Counted from the first letter of the stretch, positions 36,622 through 45,665 are shown. The stretch: DNA of 64,000 nucleotides from Rhizobium sp. 18055 (GCF_902706285.1 NZ_CACSKD010000004.1:359710-423709); one strand, 5' to 3'. Made by a program: numbers and translations. Notes: generated by a model not told the origin, from the letters alone.

Positions 36622-38184
36622 ATGCCCGACCCGATCCTTCCGACGAGATCCATTGCTGCCGCCTACGGCTACATCGTCGTCGGCGCCGGCTCGGGCGGCT
36701 GCGCGGTGGCGCGGCGTCTGGTCGACGGTAGCGATGCGACGGTTCTCTTGATCGAGGCCGGCGGTGCCGGCATCGGCATTCCCGAGATCGACAACCCGGC
36801 CTCCTGGGTTGCGCTCGGCCGCAGCGCCTATGACTGGGGATATGATTATGCGCCGAACGAACGCGTGAACGGCCGCACCATCGGCATTCCGCGCGGCAAG
36901 GTGCTCGGCGGCTCCAGCAGCATCAACGCGATGATGTGGTATCGCGGCAGTCCCCTCGACTATGACGGTTGGGACGCCGGTGGTGCAGACGGCTGGGCGT
37001 TCAAGGATGTGCTGCCCTACTTCAAGCGTTGCGAAGACTGGGAGGGTGGGGAGACGGCGCTGCGCGGTGCGGGCGGACCCTTGCGCATCGAGCGCAGTGC
37101 GTCGCCCCACCCGGTTGCTCACGCCATGCTGGGAGGCTGTGCCGAACTCGGCATTCCTGTGATCGACGATCCCAATGGGCCGGAGAATGAAGGGGCCGCT
37201 CTTTCCAATCTCAACATCTCGGGAGGCCAGCGCTGGAGTTCCGCCAAAGGCTATCTCTGGCCGATCCTCGGTAACGAACGGCTTACGATCCTCACCGATG
37301 CGCTGGCAATCGGGCTCGGCATCGAGAACGGCCGCTGCGTCTCGGTGACATATCTCAAGGACGGCCGGACGCACGAGGTCAGGGCCACCACCAACATCGT
37401 GCTGGCGCTCGGAGCCATCGATACGCCGCGACTGCTGATGATGTCCGGCATCGGCGATCCCTCGGAATTGAAACGCCTTGGCATAGCCACCCGTCTCGGC
37501 CTTTCCGGTGTCGGCCAGAACCTGCAGGATCATCCGCTGGTGCAGGCCTGCGTCTTCCGCGCCAAGCAACCGCTTGGGCCGGTCAGGGACAATGGCGGTG
37601 GCACGGTGATCAACTGGAAGTCTTCGGCAGCGCTGCCGCAGGCCGATCTGCACGCGTTCCCGGTCCAGGGCAACAGCGCCGAGCCGCGCATCCGCGAGCT
37701 CTACGATCTCTCCGGCGAGGTGTTCTCGATCGGTTGCGGCCTGATGCGCTCCAGAAGCGTCGGTTCCATGCGCTTGCTGTCTGCGGCTCCCGGTGGCGCT
37801 GTCGAGATCCAGCCCAACTATCTCGCCGAAGCCGGCGATCTCGATGCACTGGTGATCGCCGTCGAAACCATGATGGAGCTTGCGGCGACGGAGAGCTATG
37901 CCGACTGGTTCGGCGGCTATGCAGCGCCACCGCGTCGGCTGTCGCGCAAAGAAATCGTCGCCTACATCAGGGATGCCTGCTCCACCTTCTTCCACGTCAG
38001 CGGCACCTGCAAGATGGGCAGGGACGAGATGTCGGTTGTCGACAGCCGGCTGCGCGTCCACGGCATCGAGGGGCTGACGATCGCCGATGCCTCGATCATG
38101 CCGGTCATTCCCACCTGCCATACGCATGCACCGGTGACGATGATCGGCGAACGTGCCGCGGATTTCCTGCTGAGCGCGGCGTGA
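36622..38184 (+). CDS. GMC-family FAD-dependent alcohol oxidoreductase
   Basis: A 520-residue glucose-methanol-choline oxidoreductase. The FAD motif VVGAGSGGCAVARRL and GMC signature 1 (IPRGKVLGGSSSINAM) are near the N-terminus; signature 2 appears as LALGAIDTPRLLMMSGIG. The catalytic His is in FFHVSGTCKMG. The second active-site position, usually Asn or His in a GNxNAPT-like context, reads TCHTHAPV. It oxidises a primary or secondary alcohol to a carbonyl. In context it may oxidise a side-chain hydroxyl, feeding the aldehyde dehydrogenase or decarboxylase. Confidence 0.85.
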   Translation: MPDPILPTRSIAAAYGYIVVGAGSGGCAVARRLVDGSDATVLLIEAGGAGIGIPEIDNPASWVALGRSAYDWGYDYAPNERVNGRTIGIPRGKVLGGSSSINAMMWYRGSPLDYDGWDAGGADGWAFKDVLPYFKRCEDWEGGETALRGAGGPLRIERSASPHPVAHAMLGGCAELGIPVIDDPNGPENEGAALSNLNISGGQRWSSAKGYLWPILGNERLTILTDALAIGLGIENGRCVSVTYLKDGRTHEVRATTNIVLALGAIDTPRLLMMSGIGDPSELKRLGIATRLGLSGVGQNLQDHPLVQACVFRAKQPLGPVRDNGGGTVINWKSSAALPQADLHAFPVQGNSAEPRIRELYDLSGEVFSIGCGLMRSRSVGSMRLLSAAPGGAVEIQPNYLAEAGDLDALVIAVETMMELAATESYADWFGGYAAPPRRLSRKEIVAYIRDACSTFFHVSGTCKMGRDEMSVVDSRLRVHGIEGLTIADASIMPVIPTCHTHAPVTMIGERAADFLLSAA

Positions 38185-38227
38185 AACTTGCATGCAAGAG
38201 ACGAACTCGAAGCGAATTGGACAGAGA

Positions 38228-39607
38228 ATGACCACGGACAAGCAGATTATCGCCGGCGACTACCTCCTGACGATGGACGCACAGAACCGTGTCATCACGG
38301 CAGGTGCCGTGCTGATCGACGGCGGCAGGATCGAAGCCGTGGCGCCGCTTGCCGAGCTCGCGGCTGCCAATCCCCATGTGGCCGTCAAGAAAATTGCCGA
38401 CACCGTGATCATGCCGGGCCTCGTCAATGCGCACGCCCATTCCGGCTTCCTGCGCGGCACGGCCGAGCACCTGCCGGTCTGGGACTGGCTGACGCTGCAT
38501 ATCAATCCGATGCACCGCATGCTGCAGCCGCATGAGGCCGAGGCAGCATCGTGGCTTTGCTACGCCGAATCCGTACTCGGCGGCACGACGACCATCGTCG
38601 ATATGTGGCGTTTCATGGATGGCAGCGCCAGGGCGGCAAGTGCCGTCGGCAATCGCCTCGTCGCTGTTCCCTATGTTGGCGAGCATTCCGAGTATAACTA
38701 TTTCGATACACTCGACATGAACGAGGCGATGATCGAGGCCTGGCATCGCAAGGCCGATGGCCGCGTCAATGTGTGGGTCGGTCTTGAGCATCTGTTCTAC
38801 GCCGATGAGGCGGGCCAGCAGCGCGCCATCGCGCTTGCCAAGAAGCACGATACCGGTTTTCACACCCACTGCAGCGAAGCCGAGATCGAGATCGCAGAGT
38901 TCGACAAGCGCTACGGCAAGCGCCCGATGTATGCGCTGGCCGACCTCGGCTTCTTCGAGGCGCCGCGAACGATGATTGCCCATGGCGTCTGGCTGGATTC
39001 GGCCGAAGTCGAGTTCATCTCGAAATACAACGTCTCGATCGCCCACAATCCGGTCAGCAACATGAAGCTTGCAAGCGGCATCGCGCTGGTGGGCGAGATG
39101 CTGGCAGCGGGCGTGCCCGTTGGCATCGGCACGGATGGGGAGAAGGAAAACAACAATTTCGACATGTTCGAGGAGATGAAGGTCGCCTCGCTGCTCGGCA
39201 AGCTGAAGGATCTCGACGCTGCGGCCATGGACAGCTGGGATGTGCTGCGCATGGCAACCATCACAGGCGCCAGGGCGATCGGCCTCGACCACGAGATCGG
39301 TTCGCTTGAGGGCGGCAAGCGCGCCGATCTGATCGCGGTGCGCACCGATACGCCGCGCATGACGCCCGTGTTCGGCGAGGGGCCATACTTCAACCTGCAG
39401 CACAATCTGGTGCATGCCGTCCGGGGCGGCGATGTCAGCCTCACCATGGTTGACGGCAAGGTTCTGGTCGAAGACGGCGTGCTGAAGACGGCCGACATGA
39501 AGGATATCATCGCCGAGATCCATCGCATCGCCCCGCCGCATTTCGCCCGCCGCGCTGCCTGGCTTGCCGATAACCGCGACGGCACCGCCCAATGGACCAA
39601 GTCCTGA
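38228..39607 (+). CDS. Amidohydrolase, candidate pterin-type deaminase
   Basis: A 459-residue cog0402 amidohydrolase. Metal ligands lie in MPGLVNAHAHSGFLRG, FHTHCSEAEIE, MIAHGVWL and GIGTDGEKENN. It differs clearly from the 8-oxoguanine-deaminase-like paralogue. The family includes Arad3529 of Agrobacterium radiobacter K84, reported as a pterin deaminase, and isoxanthopterin deaminase. I infer this is such an enzyme from family, host group and neighbours (molybdenum hydroxylase, GMC oxidoreductase, aldehyde dehydrogenase); the alternative is another aminopurine deaminase. ATG 38228 is preferred; an ATG 36 bases upstream is possible. The oxygenase gene follows after 10 bases. Confidence 0.65.
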   Translation: MTTDKQIIAGDYLLTMDAQNRVITAGAVLIDGGRIEAVAPLAELAAANPHVAVKKIADTVIMPGLVNAHAHSGFLRGTAEHLPVWDWLTLHINPMHRMLQPHEAEAASWLCYAESVLGGTTTIVDMWRFMDGSARAASAVGNRLVAVPYVGEHSEYNYFDTLDMNEAMIEAWHRKADGRVNVWVGLEHLFYADEAGQQRAIALAKKHDTGFHTHCSEAEIEIAEFDKRYGKRPMYALADLGFFEAPRTMIAHGVWLDSAEVEFISKYNVSIAHNPVSNMKLASGIALVGEMLAAGVPVGIGTDGEKENNNFDMFEEMKVASLLGKLKDLDAAAMDSWDVLRMATITGARAIGLDHEIGSLEGGKRADLIAVRTDTPRMTPVFGEGPYFNLQHNLVHAVRGGDVSLTMVDGKVLVEDGVLKTADMKDIIAEIHRIAPPHFARRAAWLADNRDGTAQWTKS

Positions 39608-39617
39608 GGAGACGAGC

Positions 39618-40487
39618 GTGGCAAAGACGAGCGACAGGGCAGCGCTGAACGAATGGTACGCCATCGAGACATCGGCGGATCTCACGGCCAAGCCGATCCG
39701 AACACGGCTGCTCGGGCAGGACATCGAACTCTTCCGCCGCGAAAATGGTGAGGCTGTCGTTCGCGAGGTCGAAGCGGGTTGGCCCGTCGGTCCAGCGCTT
39801 CCGGTGCGGGAGAGATACGGCTGCGTCTGGACGACGCTCGGCCACCCCAACAAGGAAATCTTCGAGATTGCCGAAGCCGATGAGGCAGATCGCCGCTTTG
39901 TTCCCTGCGGCTGGGTGAAGATGCGGGCATCCGGCCTGCGCGTGGTCGAGAATTTCCTCGATATGGCGCATTTCCCCTTCGTCCACGCCGATATTCTGGG
40001 CGCCGAGCCGCATACGGAGGTGCCTGGTTATCTCAGCGAGATCCGCCGCGATGTCGATGAGGTCTGGGCGACCAACTGCACCTTCTTCCAGCCGCGTATC
40101 GCCGCCACCGAAAGTGAGGGTGCCTTCGTTCAACTCACCTACCGCGTGCCGACGCCATTCGTCGTCATGCTCTATCGCGTCTGTCCGACAGCGCCGGAGC
40201 GGCTCGATGCGATTGCGCTGTTCATCCATCCGATCGAGGAGGACCTCTGCCGCGCCCAGCCGGTGATGTATCTGGTCGATACGGCTTCGACCCAGACGTC
40301 GCTGCTCAACTTCGAGCAGGTGATCTTTCTGCAGGATCGGATCATCGTCGAAAACCAGCGACCGCTGCTTTTGCCACTGGAGCCGCGCCAGGAAATTCCG
40401 ACCCGCGCCGACAGCTCCTCCGTCGCCTATCGGCGCTGGCTCAAGGAAAAGGGCGTGCGCTTCGGAACGACGATGGGGGCGGCCTGA
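39618..40487 (+). CDS. Rieske-less oxygenase catalytic subunit (copy 2)
   Basis: A 289-residue protein, paralogue of the one at 23569-24426. The iron site is intact: Glu111-x3-Asp115-x2-His118-x4-His123 and late Asp240. Rieske-fold flanks (NEWYAIETSAD, TRLLGQDIELF, VRERYGCVWTTLG) remain but no CxH/CxxH loops, so it cannot hold a [2Fe-2S] cluster. The start is GTG 39618 with GAGGAG upstream, matching the paralogue's N-terminus. It follows a deaminase gene exactly as copy 1 does. It is presumed to receive electrons from the Rieske protein at 31332-32006. Confidence 0.85.
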   Translation: MAKTSDRAALNEWYAIETSADLTAKPIRTRLLGQDIELFRRENGEAVVREVEAGWPVGPALPVRERYGCVWTTLGHPNKEIFEIAEADEADRRFVPCGWVKMRASGLRVVENFLDMAHFPFVHADILGAEPHTEVPGYLSEIRRDVDEVWATNCTFFQPRIAATESEGAFVQLTYRVPTPFVVMLYRVCPTAPERLDAIALFIHPIEEDLCRAQPVMYLVDTASTQTSLLNFEQVIFLQDRIIVENQRPLLLPLEPRQEIPTRADSSSVAYRRWLKEKGVRFGTTMGAA

Positions 40488-40489
40488 GA

Positions 40490-43400
40490 ATGGCACCTGC
40501 GGCACTTTCCGTGCTCCATCCTTTATCGACGCAGCAGGCTCTGCAGATGATGCAGGATAGGGACAATGCTCGGTTTGTCGCTGGCGGCACGGCGCTGCAG
40601 CTCGAATGGGCACGCGGCCTGCCGAAACCGCGGACGATGATCAACCTTGGACATCTTCCGGATATCACGGGCATCTCGGCAGCTGGCGACGTCATTCGCG
40701 TCGGCGCGGCGACGTCCGTGGCCATGCTGTGCAGCGATGCAATCGTTTCCGAGCGGATACCGATGCTGGCGGCAGCGGCGGGCACGGTCGCGGCGCCTGG
40801 TATCCGCAATCTCGGGACGATCGGCGGCAATGTCGCGGGTCGCACGGGGTGCCTTCTGCCGACGCTTCTGGTGCTTGATGCCTTTCTGGAAGTATCGAGA
40901 CCAGATGGCCGCGTTCACGAGAGCTTGCTGCATTGGCTGTCAAAACCAGCGCGGCAGGATGAGATCATTGAGGCGATCTATGTCTCGTGCATGAAGAAGA
41001 CCTGCCGCTGGACGCAGCGAAAGGTCGGGTTGCGGGCAGCCTTCACGCCGAGCGTGATTGGCGTTGCCGGTTGCGTCTCGCTCGACGGAGACAGGGTGAT
41101 CTCCGCAAGGTTGGCCGTCGGCGGCGGCATTGTCGCGCCTGCAAGACTGTCGGAGGCCGAGGCCGATCTGATCGGCGCATCGTTTTCAGGTGTGGATTGG
41201 GAGCGTTTCAGGGCCACGCTGGCGGCCGAGATCATCGCACCTGATGATGCGTTTCGCTCAGGCCGCTATCGGCGAATGGTTGCTGCCAACGCGTTGGCGT
41301 GGGGATTGGCGCCAGCCGCAGAGCCCCGCGCGCAAAGGGCCCGGCCGATGGACCGGAGTGTTGGCGTTTCAGGCGAGGTCCGCGTCAGCCATGCCGATCA
41401 ACCCGAGCGATGGCACATTCGTCCCGATGTCGCACCGAAGATTTCGGGCACGCTCGCCTATCTGACCGACCGGCGCGAACCCGACATGCTCGTCGGGCGC
41501 ATCCTCAGAGCCGGTCGGCCGCATGCGCGGATCGTCTCGATCGATACGTCGGCGGCGGAAGCCATGCCGGGTGTTGTGGCGGTGGTGACGCATCGCGACA
41601 TCGCCGGCGAAAATGCCTTCGGCATCGTCATCCAGGACCAGCCGGCCTTCTGCTTCGACAAGGTCCGCTACGTCGGCGATCCGGTTGCCGCCGTCGGCGC
41701 GATCGATGCTGAAACGGCGGCTGCAGCGCTCGACATGATCAAGGTCGAGTACGAGCCGCTGCCGGTCGTCGATAACCCCTTGCAAGCGCTGGGAGCGGGC
41801 GCCTCCGCGGTTCACGCGGGCGGCAATCTCCAGAGCACCATCCGTTTCGCGCGCGGCGATATCGACGCCGGATTTGCTTCGGCAGCCCACATTGTCGAGC
41901 GCACCTACACGACGTCACGGCAGATGCACGGCTTCATGGAAACCGAGGGTGGCTACGCCAAGATCGAAGAAGACGGCATGCTGGCGGTTTATGCCGGCGG
42001 CCAGCATGGCGGGCGTGACCGGTTGCAGCTGTCGCGCATTCTCGGCATGCCGGAGGAGCGGATCCGCGTCGTCACCAGCCCGACCGGCGGCGCCTTCGGC
42101 GGCAAGGACGAGCTCACCGTGCAGCCTGCGCTGGCACTCTTGGCGCTGAAATCCGGTCGGCCCGTGCGCATCCAGCTGTCGCGCGCCGAGTCCGTCGTTG
42201 CGGGCATCAAGCGTCATCCGATGACGATCCGGATGCGGACAGCATGCGATGCCGAGGGTCGTCTGATCGCACAGGACGTCGATGTCCTTGCCGATGCCGG
42301 CGCTTATGCCTCGCTGGGGCCGGGTGTTCTTGAAACCGCAATGGAGCATGTGGCTGGTCCCTACGTTGTTGAGAACGTGAAGACCTGTGGCCGCCTTGCC
42401 TATACCAACAACGGCGTTTGCGGTGCGTTTCGCGGCTTCGGTGCCAACCAGATGACCTATGCCATCGAATGCCAGATGGACGAACTGGGCGCACTCTGCG
42501 GCCTGACGCCGTTCGAAATCCGTCGCCGCAACCTGCGCATTCCGGGTACACCCGGCTATCTCGGCCAGGCGGTTGCGCCGTCCGAGCGATTGGCCGAGAT
42601 GCTCGATGCGGCAGGTGCCAGCGACCTCTGGAACGCGGAGCTAGGAGCGAGCGATCCTGACGAAGTGGTAGGCGTCGGGATGGCGCTGAACTATCAGGGC
42701 AACGGACTTGGTTCCGTGGTGCCCGATCCCGCCGGTGGTCGCCTGCGGCTGACTGAGGACGGGCTGATAGAGGCAGCCTATGGTCTCGACGAGATGGGGC
42801 AGGGACTGCTCACCTCGATCAGGGCTGCCGTTTCGGCCGAGATGGGATGCTCGCGCGACGACGTCCTGCCGGTGATCGGCGATACGAAGCTTGCTCCGGA
42901 TTCCGGTTCGACGACTGCGTCGCGCGGTGGCTACGTCGTCTGGCATGTGGCCAGGGTCTGTGGACGGCAATTGTCCTCCGATCTGTTGACGGCAGCCGGC
43001 GTGCTGCTGAAACGGCCAGCTCAAAGCCTGCAGCTCGCACCGCACGGCTTCGTCGATTCCGGCAGCAACAGCGGCGAGATGCTGTTGACCTATCGCAGCC
43101 TCGCGCAGGCACTCGATCCGGCAGACCTGCCATCGGCAACGATCAGCTTCGATTTCCCGGCGACGGATTATCCGGCCAGCAACGCACGGTATATCTTTGC
43201 CTTCGGCGCATGCCTTGCGCGCGTTGCCGTCAACCGCGTAACCGGCGCGGTCCGTGTCCTCGATATTCACCAGCATACGGCCGCGGGCCCGATGATTGAT
43301 GTTGCCGCCTATCTCGGCCAGATGGAGGGTGGCGCCATTCAGGGGCTAGGCTTTACGCTGACCGAAAACGGCATCATGGCTGATGCCAGCTACATCACGG

Positions 43401-43639
43401 CAAACCTCGACACCTACATGCTGCCTGGCATTCGCGATACGGCAGAGCGGATTTCCGTCTTTGCGCTCGAGGATCTGGATGCCGGAGATGAGCTGGGCCC
43501 GCGTGGTGCCGGCGAACTGGGTATCGGCGCCATCACGCCGGCGATCGCCAATGCGGTCGCTGATGCGATCGGCTACCGGCCGCAGACGGTTCCCTTCTCG
43601 CAGGAAGACATCCTCGACGCAATGGACGCTGCGCCATGA
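40490..43639 (+). CDS. Molybdenum hydroxylase, fused FAD and molybdopterin subunits
   Basis: A 1049-residue xanthine-dehydrogenase-family protein. Residues 1 to about 270 form the FAD subunit (FVAGGTALQLEW, IRNLGTIGGNVAG). From about 300 on comes the molybdopterin subunit with GGAFGGKDE, GAFRGFGANQ and the catalytic Glu in GAGELGIGAITPA. The usual order is separate M, L and S genes or FeS-FAD plus Mo; the FAD-Mo fusion is unusual. It hydroxylates an aromatic N-heterocycle (purine, pteridine or similar) using water. The [2Fe-2S] subunit follows with a 4-base overlap. No XdhC-type maturase is in the window. Confidence 0.88.
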   Translation: MAPAALSVLHPLSTQQALQMMQDRDNARFVAGGTALQLEWARGLPKPRTMINLGHLPDITGISAAGDVIRVGAATSVAMLCSDAIVSERIPMLAAAAGTVAAPGIRNLGTIGGNVAGRTGCLLPTLLVLDAFLEVSRPDGRVHESLLHWLSKPARQDEIIEAIYVSCMKKTCRWTQRKVGLRAAFTPSVIGVAGCVSLDGDRVISARLAVGGGIVAPARLSEAEADLIGASFSGVDWERFRATLAAEIIAPDDAFRSGRYRRMVAANALAWGLAPAAEPRAQRARPMDRSVGVSGEVRVSHADQPERWHIRPDVAPKISGTLAYLTDRREPDMLVGRILRAGRPHARIVSIDTSAAEAMPGVVAVVTHRDIAGENAFGIVIQDQPAFCFDKVRYVGDPVAAVGAIDAETAAAALDMIKVEYEPLPVVDNPLQALGAGASAVHAGGNLQSTIRFARGDIDAGFASAAHIVERTYTTSRQMHGFMETEGGYAKIEEDGMLAVYAGGQHGGRDRLQLSRILGMPEERIRVVTSPTGGAFGGKDELTVQPALALLALKSGRPVRIQLSRAESVVAGIKRHPMTIRMRTACDAEGRLIAQDVDVLADAGAYASLGPGVLETAMEHVAGPYVVENVKTCGRLAYTNNGVCGAFRGFGANQMTYAIECQMDELGALCGLTPFEIRRRNLRIPGTPGYLGQAVAPSERLAEMLDAAGASDLWNAELGASDPDEVVGVGMALNYQGNGLGSVVPDPAGGRLRLTEDGLIEAAYGLDEMGQGLLTSIRAAVSAEMGCSRDDVLPVIGDTKLAPDSGSTTASRGGYVVWHVARVCGRQLSSDLLTAAGVLLKRPAQSLQLAPHGFVDSGSNSGEMLLTYRSLAQALDPADLPSATISFDFPATDYPASNARYIFAFGACLARVAVNRVTGAVRVLDIHQHTAAGPMIDVAAYLGQMEGGAIQGLGFTLTENGIMADASYITANLDTYMLPGIRDTAERISVFALEDLDAGDELGPRGAGELGIGAITPAIANAVADAIGYRPQTVPFSQEDILDAMDAAP

Positions 43640-44154
43640 GTATTTCCAAGTCGATCCCGGTCAGCTTTCAGCTCAATGGAGTGCGCCGCTCAGTGGATGC
43701 GGCGCCCGATACCCGACTTTCCGACATCCTCCGCGACGGTTTCGATCTGACGGCAAGCAAGGTCGGCTGCGGCATTGGCCGATGCGGTGCCTGCACAGTG
43801 CTAATGAACGGCCGTGCCGTCAATGGCTGTCTCGTCATGGCGTGGCAGATAGAGGGTGCGGAGATCATCAGCCCCGAAGGGCTCGATATCATCCCGTTCG
43901 CGCAGATCCTCAAGGACAGCCTTTCAGAGGAGAACGCGTTTCAGTGCGGCTATTGTGCGCCCGGTTTCACCATGGCGCTCACGGCGCTTTTCCTCGACAA
44001 CCCCAATGCCACGCAACCGGATATACTCGCTGCCCTTGAGGGCAATATCTGCCGCTGCACCGGCTATCATTCCATCATGCGGGGTGCGCAACGCGCCGCA
44101 CACCGTCTTCGCGCCGCCAAGGCGGTCGCAGACCTCGGAGATCATCTGCCATGA
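43636..44154 (+). CDS. Molybdenum hydroxylase small subunit, two [2Fe-2S] clusters
   Basis: A 172-residue iron-sulfur subunit. The plant-ferredoxin-type cluster ligands are in GCGIGRCGACTVLMNGRAVNGC and the second cluster in QCGYCAPGFTMA and GNICRCTGYHSI. It passes electrons from the molybdenum centre to FAD. It overlaps both the FAD-Mo gene upstream and the aldehyde dehydrogenase downstream by 4 bases, so the three are tightly coupled. Confidence 0.93.
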   Translation: MSISKSIPVSFQLNGVRRSVDAAPDTRLSDILRDGFDLTASKVGCGIGRCGACTVLMNGRAVNGCLVMAWQIEGAEIISPEGLDIIPFAQILKDSLSEENAFQCGYCAPGFTMALTALFLDNPNATQPDILAALEGNICRCTGYHSIMRGAQRAAHRLRAAKAVADLGDHLP

Positions 44155-45665
44155 CAATGCCCATCCTGTCTTTCGAGCCCGCGACCGATGGCGCCAAAGG
44201 CTTTCTGTCGCAGCCGCGCAAGAAATTGCTGATCGACGGCGCGTGGGTCGATGCCGCGGGTGGCGCGACCTTCGACACGCATGATCCGGCCAACGGCCGG
44301 CACCTTGCAGAACTGGCTGCCGCCAGCAACGAGGATGTCGATGCCGCGGTGGCCGCTGCCCGGCGCGCGTTCGAGAGCGATGCCTGGCGTGGCCTTACAC
44401 CATCTGCACGCGGCAGGCTGCTCTGGCGCATTGCCGATCTGATTGATGCCCATGTGGATGAGCTGGCCGAACTGGAAACGCTCGACCAGGGCAAGTCGCT
44501 GAGGACGGGCCGTTTCGGCGAAATTCCGGCATCCGCCGAGCAGTTTCGCTATTTCGCCGGCTTTGCCACCAAGATTCTCGGAACCACGATCCCGACCTCG
44601 ATCGGCTATCAGCCGGCGGGCAAGAAGATCTTCGCCTACACGACCCGCGAGCCGATCGGCGTCGTTGCCGCGATCACGCCATGGAACTCGCCGATGTTGA
44701 TGGCGGCGATGAAGCTTGCCCCGGCACTGGCCGCCGGCTGTACCGTCGTGCTGAAACCAGCTGAAGAGACGTCGCTGACGGCCTTGCGGCTAGGCGAGTT
44801 GATGATCGAGGCGGGCCTGCCCGCCGGCGTCGTCAACATCCTGACAGGTCTCGGCGAGACGGTCGGTGCTGCGCTGACGGCCCATCCCGATGTCGACAAG
44901 GTCGCCTTCACCGGCTCCACCGAGGTCGGCAAGCTGATCGTTGGCGCCGCACGCGGCAATCTCAAGAAGCTGACCCTTGAACTCGGCGGCAAATCGCCGG
45001 CGATCGTCATGCCAGATGCGGATATGACGCTCGCGGTGCCCGGTATTGCACGCGGCATCTTCGCCAATGGCGGGCAGGTGTGTGTGGCCGGTTCACGCGT
45101 CTACGCGCATCGCGCGGTCTACGACGAGCTGATCGATGGGCTGGCGAACGAGGCCGGCAAGCTCAGGCTCGGCCACGGGCTCGATCCGCAGACCGACCTC
45201 GGGCCATTGGTCAACCGCAAGCAGGCCGATCGTGTTGCGAGCTATGTCAGCGAAGGAGCGGCCAACGGAGCGGAGATCGTCGCCGGCGGTGTGCAGACAG
45301 GCGAGCAGCAGACTTTCTTCGAGCCGACTGTCATCACCAGTGTTCGCCAGGACATGCGGATGATGCAGGAAGAGATCTTCGGGCCGGTGGTCGCGGTCAC
45401 GCCATTCGATGATGTCGACGAGGCCATCACCTTTGCCAACGATTCCCTTTATGGCCTGGCCGGCAGCGTCTGGACGCAAGACCTCAGCGCCGCCCACCGG
45501 CTGGCGTCGCGCATCCGCTCAGGCACCGTGTGGATCAACTGCCATTCCTACTTCTCGCCGGAATTGCCGAAGGGCGGGCACAAGCAATCCGGTTGGGGCT
45601 ATGAGAACGGCGCACCGGGGCTGGACAACTATCTGGAGATGAAGACCGTTTGCGCGGTGATCTGA
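44151..45665 (+). CDS. NAD(P)-dependent aldehyde dehydrogenase
   Basis: A 504-residue aldehyde dehydrogenase. The catalytic Cys is in FANGGQVCVAGSR and the general base Glu in LELGGKSPAI; ITPWNSP and FTGSTEVGKLI line the cofactor site. It oxidises an aldehyde to a carboxylate. Its overlap with the molybdenum hydroxylase small subunit makes it the last gene of the catabolic operon; the product of the GMC oxidoreductase or of the decarboxylase could be its substrate. Confidence 0.9.
   Translation: MTMPILSFEPATDGAKGFLSQPRKKLLIDGAWVDAAGGATFDTHDPANGRHLAELAAASNEDVDAAVAAARRAFESDAWRGLTPSARGRLLWRIADLIDAHVDELAELETLDQGKSLRTGRFGEIPASAEQFRYFAGFATKILGTTIPTSIGYQPAGKKIFAYTTREPIGVVAAITPWNSPMLMAAMKLAPALAAGCTVVLKPAEETSLTALRLGELMIEAGLPAGVVNILTGLGETVGAALTAHPDVDKVAFTGSTEVGKLIVGAARGNLKKLTLELGGKSPAIVMPDADMTLAVPGIARGIFANGGQVCVAGSRVYAHRAVYDELIDGLANEAGKLRLGHGLDPQTDLGPLVNRKQADRVASYVSEGAANGAEIVAGGVQTGEQQTFFEPTVITSVRQDMRMMQEEIFGPVVAVTPFDDVDEAITFANDSLYGLAGSVWTQDLSAAHRLASRIRSGTVWINCHSYFSPELPKGGHKQSGWGYENGAPGLDNYLEMKTVCAVI

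Noticed and set aside
36562..38241. 559-codon open frame antisense to the GMC oxidoreductase
   Set aside because: A shadow of a well-supported gene; composition is not protein-like.
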